64,000 nt of DNA. Source: Nocardia sp. BMG51109 (lineage in GTDB: Bacteria; Actinomycetota; Actinomycetes; Mycobacteriales; Mycobacteriaceae). Numbering within the stretch: position 1 is the stretch's first letter; each line of letters begins with the position of its first letter. Positions 46,180-56,000 of the stretch are shown here, in pieces. The notes beneath the pieces were generated by a model. It saw only the letters and a program-made list of their open reading frames with translations, was not told the origin of the DNA and did not search any database. The stretch lies in contig NZ_JAFQ01000004.1 in assembly GCF_000526215.1 (NCBI RefSeq), positions 3,162,001-3,226,000 on the forward strand. The letters are read 5' to 3'. Made by a program: the position numbers and the translations under genes.

Positions 46180-46415
46180 CAGATCTTCTCGCCCCGAACA
46201 CGTAGCCGGGCCACGACCGCCTCGATGCCGTCGCGGTCGATGGTCTTGATGCCCTTGGCCGAGACGGTGAGCGTGATCCGGCGGCCCTCGCTGGGCAGGT
46301 AGTAGGTCTTGCGCTGGATGTTGGGATCCCATCGCCGGTTGGTCCGGTGGTGCGAATGCGACACCGACCTGCCGAACCCGGGCCGCTGCCCGGTGACCTG
46401 GCAATGAGCCGACAT
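46179..46415 (-). CDS. rpmB: 50S ribosomal protein L28, zinc-independent paralogue
   Basis: 78 residues. [40 protein letters not shown] and [20 protein letters not shown] are L28. Only one cysteine remains, so it cannot form the usual zinc site. The ATG at 46415 follows AGGAGG. It is the first gene of the operon; the Zur-like boxes lie 55-130 bases upstream. Confidence 0.95.
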   Translation of the reverse strand: MSAHCQVTGQRPGFGRSVSHSHHRTNRRWDPNIQRKTYYLPSEGRRITLTVSAKGIKTIDRDGIEAVVARLRVRGEKI

Positions 46416-46468
46416 GACTAACCTCCTGTGTCTCGACGGCGGCGTTCCCGGGTCGGCCCGCCCGCCTC

Positions 46469-46491
46469 GAAATGACAATCGTTTTCGACAA
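46469..46491. promoter_or_regulatory. Zur-like box upstream of rpmB
   Basis: GAAATGACAATCGTTTTCGAC contains TGACAATCGTTTTCGA, with half-sites GACAAT and TTTTC. The same GACAATnnTTTTC pattern occurs, inverted, at 46528-46543 before the divergent operon. Position and regulon content fit the zinc uptake regulator Zur. Confidence 0.7.
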
Positions 46492-46527
46492 TGCTGGTTC
46501 CGCACTGTACCGTGGGCCCCGGTTAAA

Positions 46528-46543
46528 TGAAAATCATTGTCGA
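46528..46543. promoter_or_regulatory. Zur-like box upstream of the CobW/MRF-like gene
   Basis: TGAAAATCATTGTCGA is the inverted match to the box before rpmB (inverted: TCGACAATGATTTTCA). It abuts the ribosome site AAAGGGG of the next gene, so a bound repressor would block both transcription and start. Confidence 0.7.
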
Positions 46544-46554
46544 AAGGGGTTCCG

Positions 46555-47991
46555 GTGGTGTCTCAGTCCGACCGCCGCACGCCCGTCGTGCTGCTGGCCG
46601 GTTTCGAGGGCCTGGTGACGACCGGCGTGGAGCAGATGGCGAGGAAGCTGCGGGACACGCCCGGCACCGTGCTGGTGCGGCACGACCTGAGCGAACTGCG
46701 TCAGGGCGTCGTGCGCCGCGCTGTCTCGTACCTGTCTCCCGATGCGGGAACCGGGCATACCCCCGGCGCGGCCGGGCCGGGTGCGGCCGGCTCGGGCGTG
46801 GTCGAATTCGGTGCGGTCGAGCCGGAAGCGATCGAGCCGAGCGAGATCGAGCCCGGGGTGATCGAGCACAACACCGTGCACGAGCTGGCGCACGGGTGCG
46901 TCTCGTGCACGCTGCGCGCGAACCTGCTGCCGTTGCTGTGCGTGCTGGCGGCGCGGGATTCGGTGCGGCGCATCGTGATCGCGCTGGATCCGGCATTCGA
47001 GGCGGAGGCGGTGTGCCACGCCATCGAGCAGGTTCCGGTCGCCGGGATAGTGGGTCGCGTGGACGGCCCGGCGGGCCGGGACGTCCGCATCGAGGCGGTG
47101 GTCACCGGCCTGGACGCGCGTTATTGGCTTGCCGACGCGCTGACCGAGGAGACGCTGGCCGAGCGCGGCCTGGCCGATGCCGAGGACGACCGGACAGTAG
47201 CCCAGCTGGCGGTCGGTCAGGTCGAATTCGCCGATGCCGCGGTGGTTTTCGCGGCGGACGCGGTGACCGATACCGAAAGGTCTCGACTGGCCGCGGTCTT
47301 GGACCGGTTGATCCCGCAGGCGCCGGTCGCGCACGTGAACGGCCCGAATGCCCTGTCCGCCTTCGGGATCGAAGACCTGCTCGCGCGGATCCCGGCGGAC
47401 TCGCGGCGCGGCCGGATCTTCGACGCGCACGCCCCGCTGCTGCGCGGGCAGCCGCCGCTGGATACCGACGCGGGCGTGACGTTGGTCGAGTTCGCCACCG
47501 ATCGTCCGTTCCATCCCGCCCGGCTGCACGAGGCGCTGGACGTGCTGTTCGACGGCGTCGTCACCGCTCGCGGCCGGATCTGGCTGGCCACTCAGCCCGA
47601 CGAGGTGGTGTGGCTGGAATCGGCCGGCGGCGGGCTGCGTGTCGGCGGCGCCGGGCGCTGGCTGGCGGCGATGACCCCGCGCGAATCGGCCGACGCCGAT
47701 CCCGGCCGGCGCGCGCTGGCCGCGCTGCGCTGGGACGAGCACTTCGGCGACCGGGACATCTCCCTGGTGGTGCTGGCCTGCGACGTCGACCCGGCCGAGA
47801 TCCGCCGGGCGCTGCACTGGGCACTGGTCGACGACGCCGAACTGCTGCTGGCGCGCAGCGCCCCGGACCTGGTCGCGCAGTGGGAGGACCCGTTCGGGGA
47901 CTGGCACACCGATCCGTGCGCGGACGAGACGGACGCCGATTCGACATCCAGCGCCTCGCCGACCGGCGACCGGCGCCCGACAGAAAGGTAG
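46555..47991 (+). CDS. CobW/COG0523-type protein resembling mycobacterial MRF (Rv0106)
   Basis: About 478 residues. The family Cys motif [17 protein letters not shown] and the late segments [26 protein letters not shown] and [12 protein letters not shown] agree with Rv0106/MRF, which brings the hibernation factor MPY to ribosomes in low zinc. The P-loop that COG0523 GTPases have at the start is absent: [13 protein letters not shown] stands in place of GFLGxGKT. That seems a property of this branch. An insert of Glu/Pro/Val repeats ([16 protein letters not shown]) precedes the Cys motif. GTG start, with AAAGGGG 5-8 bases before. Zur-like box upstream, L31 and L32 paralogues downstream. Confidence 0.85.
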   Translation: MVSQSDRRTPVVLLAGFEGLVTTGVEQMARKLRDTPGTVLVRHDLSELRQGVVRRAVSYLSPDAGTGHTPGAAGPGAAGSGVVEFGAVEPEAIEPSEIEPGVIEHNTVHELAHGCVSCTLRANLLPLLCVLAARDSVRRIVIALDPAFEAEAVCHAIEQVPVAGIVGRVDGPAGRDVRIEAVVTGLDARYWLADALTEETLAERGLADAEDDRTVAQLAVGQVEFADAAVVFAADAVTDTERSRLAAVLDRLIPQAPVAHVNGPNALSAFGIEDLLARIPADSRRGRIFDAHAPLLRGQPPLDTDAGVTLVEFATDRPFHPARLHEALDVLFDGVVTARGRIWLATQPDEVVWLESAGGGLRVGGAGRWLAAMTPRESADADPGRRALAALRWDEHFGDRDISLVVLACDVDPAEIRRALHWALVDDAELLLARSAPDLVAQWEDPFGDWHTDPCADETDADSTSSASPTGDRRPTER

Positions 47992-47995
47992 GCCC

Positions 47996-48301
47996 GTGCA
48001 GTCAGGTATCCATCCGGATTACCACCCGGTGATCTTCGAGGACGTCAGTACCGGCAAGCGATTCCTCACCCGGTCCACCGCGATCGGCACTCGCACCGCG
48101 GAGTGGACCGACGGCAACAGCTACCCGCTCATCACCGTCGACGTCACCTCCGATTCGCATCCGTTCTGGACCGGCGCGAATCGAGTGCTGGACACGCAGG
48201 GGCGGGTGGAGAAGTTCGAACGCAAGTACGGCAGGCGTCACCGTGCCGCCGATTCGCCGATGCCGCAGCCGCCGGCCCGGCCCGAACGAGGGGAGGGCTG
48301 A
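47996..48301 (+). CDS. rpmE2: 50S ribosomal protein L31 type B, zinc-independent
   Basis: 101 residues. [20 protein letters not shown] and [16 protein letters not shown] with [21 protein letters not shown] are L31 type B. It has no cysteine, so it is the zinc-free form. A proline-rich C-terminal extension ([14 protein letters not shown]) is longer than usual. It follows the CobW/MRF-like gene by 4 bases and is in the same operon. Confidence 0.95.
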   Translation: MQSGIHPDYHPVIFEDVSTGKRFLTRSTAIGTRTAEWTDGNSYPLITVDVTSDSHPFWTGANRVLDTQGRVEKFERKYGRRHRAADSPMPQPPARPERGEG

Positions 48302-48304
48302 GCC

Positions 48305-48478
48305 GTGGCGGTGCCGAAGCGTCGGATGTCGCGGTCGAACACCCGCAGCAGGCGGGCGAACTGGAAGGCGACGCCACCCGACCTGGTGCCGGTCGGTGTC
48401 GGGGGCGTGGTCTACCAGGTGCCGCGGCGGTTGGTGGCCGCGGTGCGTCGCGGCCTGATCGATCCGGAGCGACGGTAG
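48305..48478 (+). CDS. rpmF: 50S ribosomal protein L32, zinc-independent paralogue (57 residues)
   Basis: GTG at 48305 opens a protein starting [20 protein letters not shown], which is the classic start of L32, and reads to TAG at 48476-48478. The later part [20 protein letters not shown] is shorter than the zinc form and carries no cysteine. It starts 3 bases after the rpmE2 stop. Its short length makes it easy to miss; it completes the set S14, S18, L28, L31, L32 and L33. Confidence 0.88.
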   Translation: MAVPKRRMSRSNTRSRRANWKATPPDLVPVGVGGVVYQVPRRLVAAVRRGLIDPERR

Positions 48479-48486
48479 GCGAAGGC

Positions 48487-48531
48487 GAAGCGGTGCGGCC
48501 GCCGTGCTCGGCACGGTGGCCGCACCGCTTC
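48487..48531 (+). terminator. Terminator of the MRF-L31-L32 operon
   Basis: A 21-bp stem (GAAGCGGTGCGGCC... with its complement, one G-T pair) and a 3-base loop start 8 bases after the L32 stop. Confidence 0.88.
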
Positions 48532-48539
48532 GTGCGGGC

Positions 48540-48764
48540 TTATCCCGACTTGGCGGCCAGGTCGGCCAGGGCGGCCGCGAGCCGGAAGTACTTGTTGCTC
48601 GCCAGGTCACCGACCGTCTTGATACCCAGCGCGTCCAGCAGTTTGGTGTCGTGGTTCTCGGTGAGCCCGGCCAGCGCCGAGGGCGGGGCGGCCAGGATCT
48701 CGTCGAGGGTCTTGTTCTCGTATGCCTTGTCCAGGGCCTTTTCGAGGGACACGGTGACGGCCAT
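48540..48764 (-). CDS. Small conserved helical protein of unknown function
   Basis: 74 residues. LEKALDKAYENKTLDEILAA, then DTKLLDALGIKTVGDLASNKYF and a final helix; the pattern LGIKTVGDLA recalls a helix-hairpin-helix-like fold, but no catalytic or DNA-binding site is evident. AAGGAG lies 7 bases before the ATG. Such small proteins occur widely in actinobacteria without known function. It is convergent with the MRF-L31-L32 operon and so not part of it. Confidence 0.7.
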   Translation of the reverse strand: MAVTVSLEKALDKAYENKTLDEILAAPPSALAGLTENHDTKLLDALGIKTVGDLASNKYFRLAAALADLAAKSG

Positions 48765-49201
48765 CGGAATCTCCTTGGGAGCGAGTCGTGTTCGTGCCCG
48801 CTGACGATAACTCGAAGTGTGCCGGAATCGGTGTAAATCGACCTATCCGATAATAGACCGATTGGTCCCACCGGTTCGGTTGCGGTATGGCTGATTTGCC
48901 CGGATTCGGCGATTGCGCGGCTACCGGCGAATGCCGCGACGATCCGGGTCACCCGCTTACGGATCTGTTGCTTTCAGGTAGCTGAACGGCGAATTGCCTA
49001 CTGCTAGTACGTTCTCGAGCAATGAAAAAGTCTCCCCGAAGTGATGCTTTCGTACCGCGGCGCCGGGTACTCTCATCTGCGAGGGCGGGTTCTCCCGAAT
49101 ACATCGCGAGAACCCGCTCATCGCCACTCTGCAGCCCTTCGGGCGCCCGAACCCACGTACGGCCTCTGATGTGTTGTGCCCGTGGCGTTCCGGCCCGGCC
49201 G
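48765..49201. other. Intergenic region, nothing recognised
   Basis: 437 bases. A frame starting with ATGAAAAAG at 49022 (100 codons) has no ribosome site and an arginine/alanine composition typical of chance frames, so I do not call it. No repeats or hairpins stand out. Confidence 0.4.
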
Positions 49202-49573
49202 CTAGGTGCCGTTGCGGCCCGTCGGCGGCGTGTCGCCGTTGCGGTTCGCCAGTGGCAGCTCGGACAACACCGACTCCAGTCGCGCCAGCTGATCACTCAC
49301 CATCGTGGCCGGGCCCTCCAGTAGCGACAGCGGCCACGGCCACTGGTGTCCCGACAGCCGCTGGACCCGTTGTTCCAGATCCGCGACCGTCGCCTCCAAA
49401 TCGCCTATCTCGGTGCGTAATTCGGAGATCAGGGTCAGTGCCTCGGCCAAGCCCTCCACCAGGCTGCGATGGTCACCCTGGGCATCGGTGCCCAGCTGCG
49501 GCCAGCCGGCCCCTCCTGGTCCGCGCAGCTGGGTCTGGATGTCGCGCAGAATCGCGTCCTGTTCCGGCGTCAC
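49202..49573 (-). CDS. Hypothetical protein with a coiled coil
   Basis: About 123 residues starting at GTG 49573 with GGGAGG 9 bases upstream; a longer frame upstream is not supported. TPEQDAILRDIQTQLRGPGG is followed by a leucine/isoleucine heptad region (LISELRTEIGDLEATVADLEQ) and a mixed tail ending TPPTGRNGT. No membrane helix or signal peptide. I do not recognise the family. It is alone in its surroundings. Confidence 0.6.
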   Translation of the reverse strand: MTPEQDAILRDIQTQLRGPGGAGWPQLGTDAQGDHRSLVEGLAEALTLISELRTEIGDLEATVADLEQRVQRLSGHQWPWPLSLLEGPATMVSDQLARLESVLSELPLANRNGDTPPTGRNGT

Positions 49574-50131
49574 CGTCGAGTCCTCCCGTTCGAATTCCCA
49601 GTGGCCGGCGTCGCCGGCCCGGCCTCGTCGGCAGAGCGAACGAGCACCTGCCGGGTAGTCTGGCGCAACTCTCGGCAGGTCTCCACATCGAGGACGGCGA
49701 TCGAGCCGGATCGACCCTGCCGCCGGGGTTGCCGACAGGCGGTCCCGGGGCGGAGCGTGCTCACGCCACGCTGATTCGATCGGATCGCCGGCCGTCGGTG
49801 TGTCGAACACCGCGCATTCGTGTGGCGACTCGGCCCCCACCTCGCGGTGTACCCGGTGGCGGGGCATGCTCTCCGGTGGCGCCGTCATGCGTCGGATAAC
49901 GGCGCAGTAACGCAACTCACATGAGAATGGGCTGAATTTTTCCTGAGGGCTCTATGCGGGGAGTTTGCCGGACGATTTTTCGCTCTGTTAACACATCCGG
50001 GTTACGTTACCGACGCTTCGGTGCGTTCTGTTACAGACCTGTAATCGACTCGAGCAAACCTACTGACAGGTCCCGATTGGGCCCTGCGCCGGAGTTGGTG
50101 GCGCAACTACTGAGGGAAAGTGTTCGAGAGT
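49574..50131. other. Intergenic region with the promoter of the secreted protein
   Basis: 558 bases without a convincing gene. GC drops towards the right (TTTTTCGCTCTGTTAACAC). TTACAGACCTGTAA at 50031-50044 is a perfect palindrome about 90 bases before the next start and may be a binding site of its regulator; GGTTACGTTACC nearby is another short repeat. Confidence 0.5.
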
Positions 50132-50779
50132 ATGAGGTTCAGGAAGTTCGCCGCAACATCCGCACTGGTCATTGCGGCTCTGGGGGTCGGCACCGGTACG
50201 TCCTACGCACAAGCCGCACCCGCCGGCGACCCGGGCATCCACTACGCCGCGAACGTGGTGGACAAGTCGGTGGTGGTCCACACCGATGCCGGGTCGCTGA
50301 CCACCGAGGGTAACCAGCTACAGGTGCGCGACGGCGTCGGCAACGTGGTTGCCGGATTTCCGCTGAGCTACCTGCGTGACGGCCTGGAGTACCCGATCGC
50401 GGCTCAGGTCGACGGCGCCAATCAGGTGACGCTGACGCCGAACGTCGACCCCGCGTCCGCGCATCCGGCCCCGATGCTGCACGACGTCGCCAGCCAGGAG
50501 GATATGGACAACGCGATGTCGAACGCCGGGACCGAGTTCAGCCTCGCGACCGGTGTCGGCACGCTGGTCGGCACCGTGATCGGCCTCGCCGGCGGCTGCC
50601 TGCTGGGCGCGATCGCCGGGACGCCGTTTCTCGTCATCCCGGGCTGGATCGGTGGCTGCCTGAGCGGTGCGGCCGTCGGTGCCCCGCTGGGCGCCGCGGC
50701 CGGCCTGGTGACCGTCGGTGGCGTGGCCGGTGTCGCCGTGGCCATCGAGTACTTCAACCGGATCAACGCACCGGCCTGA
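50132..50779 (+). CDS. Secreted glycine-zipper protein of unknown function
   Basis: 215 residues. The signal peptide RFRKFAATSALVIAALGVGT ends before AQAAPAGDPG. The mature part has a beta-rich segment (HYAANVVDKSVVVHTDAG, then YLRDGLEYPIAAQVDGA) and a C-terminal stretch of about 80 small residues with glycine-zipper patterns (IGLAGGCLLGAIAGTPF) that should insert in or cross a membrane. Its layout matches the broken gene at 11343-12163. ATG at 50132 is preferred to a GTG 12 bases earlier. Envelope function likely, detail unknown. Confidence 0.75.
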   Translation: MRFRKFAATSALVIAALGVGTGTSYAQAAPAGDPGIHYAANVVDKSVVVHTDAGSLTTEGNQLQVRDGVGNVVAGFPLSYLRDGLEYPIAAQVDGANQVTLTPNVDPASAHPAPMLHDVASQEDMDNAMSNAGTEFSLATGVGTLVGTVIGLAGGCLLGAIAGTPFLVIPGWIGGCLSGAAVGAPLGAAAGLVTVGGVAGVAVAIEYFNRINAPA

Positions 50780-50798
50780 CCGGCGCCTCGGTTCGAAC

Positions 50799-50830
50799 GG
50801 GCCGGATCACCCGCGGTGGTGATCCGGCCC
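50799..50830. terminator. Bidirectional terminator between the secreted protein and the MHYT gene
   Basis: A 13-bp perfect stem (GGGCCGGATCACC and complement) with a 6-base loop between two convergent genes. Confidence 0.85.
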
Positions 50831-50850
50831 GAAGTCCCTCCGGCCCCTGT

Positions 50851-51651
50851 TCAGCCGACCGGGAAGGGCGAGTTCCGCCGCCGGGGCGGATCGCCGGCAT
50901 CGTCGGGCTGCGCCGGGACGGTCGGCCGGGGCGAGCGGCTGCGGTCCGGCGCGACCAGGATGGCCGTGATCGGGATCGCCAGCGACAGCGTGCCGAGCGC
51001 GAAGACCGGGACGAACAGGGTGAACAGATCCTCGCCGTCGGGTTGCAGCACGGCCGGATCCACCTGGACCCGAACGCCTGCCAGACCGAGGTAGTGCAGG
51101 GCGACGACCGCCGCGGCGTACAGCACCGCCACGCCGACCAGGATCGGCAGCGGATGGAAACGGGTGGTGGTCCAGAGCACGCCGAGCGAGGCGACGACGG
51201 CCAGTGCGGCCGCACCCGCGGCGGCACCGAGATTCGTCTCGACCGAGCCCTGCACCCGGACGGCGCCCATCGCGAGATAGTGCGTGAGCCCGAGGCCCAG
51301 CCCCATGACCGCGGTACCGCCGGCCAGCCGCGCGGGTTCGGTGAGCTGACCGCTGATCAGCAGCCCCGCCAGCACGGCGGCCACGGCGAGCACGGCCGAG
51401 ATCACCATCCGGGTCACGTCGTAGCGGATCTCGCCGACCGGGACGCCGACCCCCAGCATGGTGATGTAGACCGCCAGCCAGGTCCCGATGCCACCGAGCG
51501 ACACCGCCGCCGCGGTCAGCCACACCAGGCGGAAACGCGAGGTGACCGACAACGTCGACTGCCGCACGCAGGCCAGGCCGACCACGGCCCCGGCGAGCGA
51601 GATGCCGGCCGCCAGGCCGAGCACCCAGGTGCCCATCGTGAAGTAGTTCAT
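50851..51651 (-). CDS. MHYT-domain membrane protein
   Basis: 266 residues with seven predicted helices; repeated LTHYLAMGAVRVQG, ALHYLGLAGVRVQV and LAVYITMLGVG are MHYT-like elements, whose His and Met are proposed to bind copper and to sense oxygen, CO or NO. A polar tail (DRSRSPRPTVPAQPDD) ends the protein. It is 5 bases downstream of the CvnD-like GTPase, so it is the fifth gene of the conservon operon and may be its sensor or partner. Confidence 0.8.
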   Translation of the reverse strand: MNYFTMGTWVLGLAAGISLAGAVVGLACVRQSTLSVTSRFRLVWLTAAAVSLGGIGTWLAVYITMLGVGVPVGEIRYDVTRMVISAVLAVAAVLAGLLISGQLTEPARLAGGTAVMGLGLGLTHYLAMGAVRVQGSVETNLGAAAGAAALAVVASLGVLWTTTRFHPLPILVGVAVLYAAAVVALHYLGLAGVRVQVDPAVLQPDGEDLFTLFVPVFALGTLSLAIPITAILVAPDRSRSPRPTVPAQPDDAGDPPRRRNSPFPVG

Positions 51652-51656
51652 GGCCC

Positions 51657-52319
51657 TCAGCCCTGCCCCACCGTCTCTTGCCGCGCGGTCTCCTGCTGCG
51701 CGGTGGTCGTCTCGGCCGTGGTCTCCCGATCCGTGGCGTTCTGCTGCGCGGCGGTGAGGCGCTGGATCGCGTACTCGGTGACCGCGGCCAGCGCGCGTCG
51801 TACCTCGTTCGCGTCGCGGGCGTCGATATCGACGATCGGCACGTCGGAGCGGATGGTCAGGGCCTCGCGCAGCTCGCTCACCGGGAACTGCGGTGCGCCG
51901 GGGAATCGGTTCACCGCCACCAGGAACGGCAGCCCGCGGGCCTCGAAGAAATCGACCACGGCGAAGCTGTCCTCGATGCGGCGGGTGTCCACCAGGACCA
52001 CCGCGCCGATCGCGCCGCGGATCAGGTCGTCCCACATGAACCAGAACCGGCGCTGACCGGGCGTGCCGAACAGATACAGCGTCAGGTTGCCGGGCAACAT
52101 GATGCGCCCGAAATCCATTGCCACCGTAGTGGTTTCCTTGCCCGGGGTGGCCGAGAGATCATCGATGCCGTCGGAGACGCCGGTCACCATCGCCTCGGTG
52201 CGCAGCGGCACGATCTCCGAGACGGCGCCGACGAAGGTGGTCTTCCCGGCGCCGAAACCGCCGGCCACCACGATCTTGGTGGAGGCGGTCCGGGTGTCGT
52301 CAGAGGGCACGTAGTCCAC
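51657..52319 (-). CDS. Conservon small GTPase (CvnD-like)
   Basis: 220 residues. The P-loop VVAGGFGAGKTTFVGAVSE, G3 LYLFGTPGQRRFWFMWDD and VNRF for the guanine site mark the MglA/CvnD-type GTPases of actinobacteria, which interact with roadblock proteins. The C-terminal 30 residues are a repeating Gln/Thr/Ala/Glu tail (TTAQQETARQETVGQG). GTG start, overlapping the DUF742 gene by 20 bases. Membership of the A-B-C-D set indicates signalling downstream of the sensor kinase. Confidence 0.88.
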   Translation of the reverse strand: MDYVPSDDTRTASTKIVVAGGFGAGKTTFVGAVSEIVPLRTEAMVTGVSDGIDDLSATPGKETTTVAMDFGRIMLPGNLTLYLFGTPGQRRFWFMWDDLIRGAIGAVVLVDTRRIEDSFAVVDFFEARGLPFLVAVNRFPGAPQFPVSELREALTIRSDVPIVDIDARDANEVRRALAAVTEYAIQRLTAAQQNATDRETTAETTTAQQETARQETVGQG

Positions 52320-52674
52320 GCAGGGTCCTCTCCATCAGGGATCGGCGCTCGTCGAAGCTCGCCTCGTCGCTCAGCGTGGTGTACACGCGTAGGGTCCCGG
52401 CGACCACGAGATCGCCGATCACCACTCGGACCATACCGAGCGGCCGCTGCAGGTGTGCCGCGATTTCGGCGACCGACAGGCGGGCGGCGCCGAGCCGCAG
52501 GATGTCGGTGCGCACGTCGCCGACCGGCCAATCGAACTGATTCGCGTACGGCAGCGTCTCGATGACCGCCTCCAGCGGCAGATCGACCGCGGGTTCGGTG
52601 CGCCCGGCGGTCAGTGCGTAGGGGCGGACGCGGGTGGTCGGGCGGCCGCCACCGGCTCCAGGGGGATGGGACAT
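52300..52674 (-). CDS. DUF742 protein (CvnC-like)
   Basis: 124 residues. SVAEIAAHLQRPLGMVRVVI and GDLVVAGTLRVYTT form the winged-helix-like core of DUF742, with the leader PTTRVRPYALTAGRTEP. It usually links the roadblock protein and the GTPase. It lies 8 bases after the roadblock gene. Confidence 0.9.
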   Translation of the reverse strand: MSHPPGAGGGRPTTRVRPYALTAGRTEPAVDLPLEAVIETLPYANQFDWPVGDVRTDILRLGAARLSVAEIAAHLQRPLGMVRVVIGDLVVAGTLRVYTTLSDEASFDERRSLMERTLRGLRAL

Positions 52675-52682
52675 CGCGCTCG

Positions 52683-53087
52683 CTAGCTAGCTCTGGCCGT
52701 GGCCTGCACGACCGCCCCGACCCGATCGACGAGCAATGCCATCTCGTAGCCGATGCGGCCGATGTCGTGCTGCTTGTTGGCGAGCACGGCCAGGTGCGAG
52801 CCGTTGCCGACGCTCATCACCAGCAGGTACCCGCGCTGCATGTCGACGATGGACTGCATCACCTTGCCGCCGCTGAACAGCTGTGCCGCGCCGGTGGACA
52901 GGCTGGCCAGGCCGGCCGTGACCGCGGCCAGCTGCTCGGCCCGGTCGGTCGGCAGGTTCGGGCTGGTGGCCTGCAGCAGGCCGTCGGTCGAGACCAGCAC
53001 CGCGTGTGAGACGCCGGGCACCTCGCGGGTGAACCGGTCGACGAGCCAATTTAGGTTGTCGTCGGTGCTCTGTTCGGTGTCGCTCAT
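52683..53087 (-). CDS. Roadblock/LC7-domain protein (CvnB-like)
   Basis: 134 residues. [40 protein letters not shown] and [20 protein letters not shown] make the roadblock fold, a partner of MglA-type GTPases. ATG at 53087 with GGAGG just upstream. It overlaps the end of the sensor kinase gene by 4 bases. Confidence 0.92.
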   Translation of the reverse strand: MSDTEQSTDDNLNWLVDRFTREVPGVSHAVLVSTDGLLQATSPNLPTDRAEQLAAVTAGLASLSTGAAQLFSGGKVMQSIVDMQRGYLLVMSVGNGSHLAVLANKQHDIGRIGYEMALLVDRVGAVVQATARAS

Positions 53088-56000
53088 GAAGGGCCTCCGT
53101 CGTCGTGGTACTGGGCATCGGCTCGTCCGCTGCGGACACCACTGAGATGCCGGGACAGGTTGCTGCGGATCTCCTCGGGATCGGGAGTACCCGGTTCGTC
53201 CGCGGGTGTCAGCCCACCCGGCACCAGTTGCGCCCCCGGCTTGCGGATCGGCAGGCCGCCGTCGGTGCGGTCGGCGGTCGGCGGCCGGCTGGCGTCGGCC
53301 GCGGCCGCCCAGCCCTCGTCGGCCGGGGAGTCCCACATCTCGACCGGCCCGCTCGACGACGGTTCGACCAGCCATTCCGAGACCATGCGCTGATAGATCG
53401 GAGTCGCCGGTTCGGACCCGGCCGGTGGCGAATCGGCGTCGGCCGGACGGGTCAGGGCGGTGTCGGGCCGGTCGGTATCGGTCCGTCGCGGGAGGAACGT
53501 GGTCTGCTGTGCGGCCAGGGCCGACATGCGGGCGGCCGGTGCGACGTAGCCGTCGTCGGTGTGGGCCCGGTCATCGGAATATGCGCGGTCGTCGGCGGCT
53601 GCCAGGTTGTCGCGATCGGGCAGTGCCTCATCGGGTAGCGCTCGGTTGCCGAGAGCGTCCCGATCGTCGGGATACCCCTGGCCGTCGGAATCGGTCTGGT
53701 CACCGGGGTGGGTCCGCTCGCCGAAACGGGCTCTGTCCTCGAAGAATCCGCGGTTACCGGACGGAACGTCGTTGCCGCGGTAGGTCCGTCCGTCGCCGTC
53801 GGTTCCGTCGTCGGGATCGGTGTCGCCGCCGGGGTATGGCCGACCGGTGAATTGGGCTCTGTCCTCGAAGAATCCGCGGCTACCGGATGGAATGTCGTTG
53901 TCGGGGTAGGCCCGTCCGTCACCGTCGGTTCCGTCGTCGGAATCGGTGTCGCCTTCGAAGTACCGCCGTCCGGCGAAGGGCGGTCGGTCACCGAGGAATC
54001 GGCGGCCGCCGAGTGGGACATCGTTGTCGGGGTAGGTCCGTCCGTCGCCGTCGGTTCCGCCGTCGGGATCGGTGTCGTCGTCGGCGTACGGCTGTCCGCT
54101 GAACAAGGTTCGGTTGTCGAGGAATCCGCGGCCGCCCGGCCGGGAAGCGCTATCGGAGTAGGAGTCCGCGTTGGGGCCGGTTCGGTCGTCGGCGTAACCC
54201 TGGTCCTCGGAACCGGGTTCGTCGGTGGTGGACGACGGGCCACCGACACGGTCCCGGTTGCCGAGGAATCCGCGGCTGCCGGGGAACGCCTGTCGGTGTC
54301 CGTCGGCGTCGACCTCGGCGTCGGCCTGTGCCCGGCCGCCGAAAAGGGTTCCTTCCCTGAGGAATCCGTGGCCGCCGGGTGCGCTTTCGTCGTCGGGGTA
54401 TGCCTGTTCGCCGGGCTCGTCCCGGTCGTCGGCGGGCGCCCGGCCGCCGAGATATGCCTGTTCCTCGGATCGGTCCGCAGTGGTCCGGGAGTCGGGTTCG
54501 GCCCAGCGTCCGAAGGCCGGTTCGGCGGGGGCGGACGGTGACCGCAGATCGGCAGGGGCCGATGGTGACCGCAGATCGGCGGGGGCCGATGGTGGCCGGA
54601 GGTAGGTGGTCCGCTCGCCGGACGCCTCCGGGGCCGCGTCGGCGAACAGGTCGTCGGCGGGCGCCTCGGCGACGGGTCCGCGGGCCGTCGGCACGGTGGG
54701 CTCGGCCGGACGGCGCTGGGGCAGGTCCGGAACCGACCCGAACGGGTTCGGCTCCTGCTGGTCCGGCACCGCGCTGAGCAGCCGCCGCTGCGGATCGGTG
54801 GTCGGGTCGCCGAACGCGTCCGGCGGGCCGGCGGCGGCGAAGTTCCCGGTGATCGGCTGCGGGCCGTCGGCGGCGCCCGGCGCCGGCGACACCAGCGGAC
54901 CGGGCAGATGCACGCCGGCCGTGATGCCGGACTGGTGCGACATGCCGGTGGTACGACGCAGGCTGACGGTCACGGTGTGCCGCTTGGCCAGCCGGCCCAC
55001 GACGAACAGGCCCATCCGGCGGGCGGTTTCGATGGTCACCTCACCGCCGGAGGCCAGCCGCTCGTTGATGGACCGCAGGTCGTCGGCGGACATGCCCAGG
55101 CCGCGGTCGGTGATCTCGATCAGATAGCCGCCGTCCATCGCGCCCGTCACCGACACCGCCACCGGCGTGCTGGGTGGCGAATAGCGCAGCGAGTTGTCGA
55201 TCAGCTCGGCCAGCAGATGCTCGATGTCGACGGCGGGCTCACCCGCGACGACGCCGTCGGGCACCGACCCGATCTCGACCCGCTGATAGTCCTCCACCTG
55301 CGATACCGCACTCCACAGCATGTCCGACAGCGGCACCGGCGGCAGGTGGCCGCGGCGCAGCGCGGTACCGGCGAGGACCAGCAGGTTGTCGCCGTTGCGG
55401 CGCATCCGGGTGGCCAGGTGGTCCAGGCGGAACAGGCTCTGCAGCCGGTTGGAGTCGTCCTCGTCGCGCTCCAGGTCCTCGATCAGCGTGAGCTGCTGCT
55501 CGACCAGCGACTGGCTGCGCCGCGACAGCGTCTCGAACATGCTGCTGATCTGCAGTCGCAGCCGGGCCTGGTCGGCCGCCAGGTAGAGGGCCTGGCGGTG
55601 CATGTCGTCGACGGCGCGGGCGAGCTGGCCGATCTCCTCGGTGGTCTGCACGTCCACCGGGACGATCTCCGGGGTGGCGCCGCCCTTGCGCACGACCGCG
55701 AGCTCGGCGGGCAGGTCCATGTGGGCGACCTGCAGGGCGTCGCGCCGCAGCCGGCGCACCGGGACGACCAGCGACCGGGCCACCGCCAGGGCCAGCGCCA
55801 GGCCCAGCAGCAGGGTGATCACAACGAAGGCCACGTCGCGCAGCACCTGCCCCCGCGCCTCGATCAGGCGCTCCGACAGGCTGGTGTCGATCCGATCCAC
55901 CAGCCGGTTGGTGGACTCGGTGTAGATCTCGTCGCTGGTCCGCAGCGACTCGGTGACGCCGGGCACGTCGGCGGGCTCTACCGCGTTCTGTCCCAGCGCG

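Noticed and set aside
49022..49324. A 100-codon frame beginning ATGAAAAAG
   Set aside because: No ribosome site, random Arg/Ala composition, and it runs over the end of a better-supported minus-strand gene.
53708..54541. A 277-codon repetitive frame antisense to the sensor kinase tail
   Set aside because: Its regular Val/Gly/Ser repeats only reflect the 126-bp coding repeat on the minus strand; no ribosome site or signal peptide.
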